Part shown: positions 62,501-64,000 of the stretch, one piece after another | Numbering within the stretch: position 1 is the stretch's first letter | Layout: every line of letters begins with the position of its first letter | NCBI RefSeq assembly: GCF_041146795.1 | Contig: NC_135172.1 | Location: 11,522,137 to 11,586,136 of the forward strand | Direction: 5' to 3' | Origin: Maylandia zebra | Taxonomy: Eukaryota > Chordata > Actinopteri > Cichliformes > Cichlidae | DNA: 64,000 bases | The notes under the pieces: generated by a model | Told to the model about the DNA's origin: nothing | The model's database searches: none | What the model saw: only the letters and a program-made list of their open reading frames with translations | Position numbers and translations under genes: made by a program

Positions 62501-64000
62501 CAAGCTGTAATTACCTGTGACAATCAGAGTAACTCCAGGAAAATCAAACTGTTTCACTTCTTCATTTTCTGTTGTGATGGTGAACCTGTATTCTGCTGAG
62601 TCATCTCTCTTCAGCTTCTTTAATCTGAGGATGTGTTGGTTCTTCATGCTGTCATCATACTCCACATGATCTGCATCCTCAGTCAGGTTCCTCCTGATGT
62701 CCTCCTCAGCATTTCTCTTGACTTTATACCAACATTTAGACTGTATCTGCTGGTAGTCAGGATGTGAGTATTTACTGGAGATGTTGACTGAAGATCCTTC
62801 CAGAGCACAGATTCTGCTGTGGACATAATTCAAACTCCAGCAGGAATCATCATTAACACCTGAAATATCAATGAAACAGAGAAGAGATATTTTAACTTAA
62901 TTAGTCAAATCAGTTTATTTCTATCACACATTTAAACACAACAACAAGTAAAAAGCACTTTAAAGTATACTTAGAATAAAAACAACCAAATAATTAATAA
63001 AAGCAATAATGAAATAATAACATTAAATATATATAAAAGAAGAAAGAAATACACTGGGCAAAATGACAGACTGAGTTACTCTTGGGTGAGACTGAAAAAG
63101 CTGAGCAGAAGTCAGGAGATGAATACTGTTAGTATCATAGATGAGCAGATCTGAAGAGGGAGAGTTTTGGATCTGCAGCTGAGAATTGTGATGTGATCAC
63201 CAACGTTTTAAAACTGATCCTGAACTTTACAGGAAACCAGTGTGATGATTAGTCTTAATTGCAAGAAGTGGTGGTAATACTTTGTAAGTGGAGAGACAAT
63301 AAGTTTACTCACAGATGTCAGCAGAGCGCACATCCTCAAGACCTTTTACAGCACAAGACAAACTGTCTGGATGAGAGATGGAAAACTGAATTTGTTTTCC
63401 CTCCTGCACTGTAGGCTTTCTGGTCTCATACCACACAAAGGAAATCAGAGGCTCAGTCAGAAAACAGCTGCTGTTACAGGTCAGTCTGATGTGACCTCTG
63501 TGTTCAGCAGGAGTCCTCTGGACATGAATTTCTGTTGGGAGATGATGAACACATTTTCCACCAGTTCATCTCTGTCATGTCAAATAAATTAAGAAATAAA
63601 AATGAAGTTTCAAAGTGCAGTTTGTCCAGAACTTCACCTCTGGGATATGTGATGGAGCAGGACTCGTCCACTGATGTCTGCTGAGAAGAACACATTCTCC
63701 CTTTAGCATAGGTCACACTGAAGCAGGTCTCTGTGATGGAACCTGAGAAAAACCAACAACTTTCAGTAAATTCATTAGAGTCTGAAGAGTAAAGTGTTTG
63801 TGTTTAACATCTCATAACATGATGAGGAGGCGTCCATCATGACTCACCCACAGAGACTTCAGGGGCTCTGAGATGCTCGTAGCCTTTGACAGCACAGGAG
63901 TATGTGACTGCTTCCTCACTGCTGAGCAGCTCTTGGTACCAGGGAGACCAGTCCTCATAGAGAAACTCTCTGTTCTTGTACCAGATGTAGGCTGCAGGCT
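59568..64000 (-). CDS. CD22/Siglec-like immunoglobulin-superfamily receptor, 3' part
   Basis: Type I receptor probably inhibiting leukocyte signalling (inference from family). Exons, in transcript order: beyond 64000 to 63848 (partial), 63742-63638, 63531-63313, 62859-62515, 61671-61326, 61214-61160, 60659-60517, 60277-60223 and 59693-59568. All junctions are GT-AG and phases agree. The first exons encode Ig-like segments (YSCAVKGYEHL; CNSSCFLTEPLISFVWYE). Exon 62859-62515 is a V-like domain (ICALEGSSVNISSKYSHP, DDSAEYRF). Exon 61671-61326 combines a C2-type domain (VTLTCSTSCPL, EDAGSYSCAVKT) with a transmembrane helix (AALLVLILLTVCWW). The cytoplasmic tail carries LNYQRL and SLYSTI, which meet the ITIM pattern, plus HYRRL and DLYSTM. 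The 5' end and signal peptide are outside the window. It could also be named Fc-receptor-like; orthology cannot be settled here. Confidence 0.85.

Noticed and set aside
1-64000. CRISPR arrays, bacterial operons, rRNA genes
   Set aside because: None seen; the spliced vertebrate genes and fish-type repeats rule out a prokaryotic reading.

Overview
This window is vertebrate nuclear DNA, almost certainly from a teleost fish. The genes have many short GT-AG exons, long AT-rich introns and UTRs. Between them lie fish-type mobile elements: a Tc1-like and a pogo-like DNA transposon, hAT-type MITEs, tRNA-derived SINEs, and L2/Rex1-like, L1-like and RTE-like LINEs. The repeat families resemble those of percomorphs, perhaps a cichlid, but that is an inference from memory. 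The gene order CBX6-NPTXR is also found on human 22q13, where PLA2G6 lies nearby.

Layout. (1) About 2.7-11.2 kb, minus strand: NPTXR, neuronal pentraxin receptor, five coding exons. (2) About 16.9-24.9 kb, minus strand: CBX6, a Polycomb chromobox protein, five coding exons and a probable 3.5 kb 3' UTR. (3) 25-29 kb: intergenic DNA with a decayed L1-like LINE. (4) 29.1-45.96 kb, plus strand: PLA2G6, calcium-independent phospholipase A2 beta. I resolved 17 coding exons with consistent phases (794 codons), plus a probable non-coding first exon and a poly(A) signal. Its introns carry a SINE, a MITE, a Tc1-like transposon and other repeats. (5) 46-59 kb: a mobile-element-rich block. It holds a coiled-coil reading frame of unknown family (48.8-50.1 kb, minus) whose N-terminal part lies in another frame, two hAT-type MITEs with perfect 8-bp target duplications, a SINE with a 14-bp target duplication, and a pogo-like transposon with a younger LINE nested inside it. 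(6) 59.0 kb to the right edge, minus strand: the 3' part of a CD22/Siglec-like immunoglobulin-superfamily receptor with Ig domains, one transmembrane segment and ITIM-like tyrosine motifs. Its 5' end lies outside the window.

These genes do not form a functional unit: they act in synaptic clustering, chromatin repression, phospholipid turnover and immune-cell signalling. The most notable observations are an in-frame 78-nt candidate cassette exon in the catalytic half of PLA2G6 beside a GC donor site, the dual-frame coiled-coil locus, and the nested or precisely bounded mobile elements. I saw no convincing wholly new multi-gene system.
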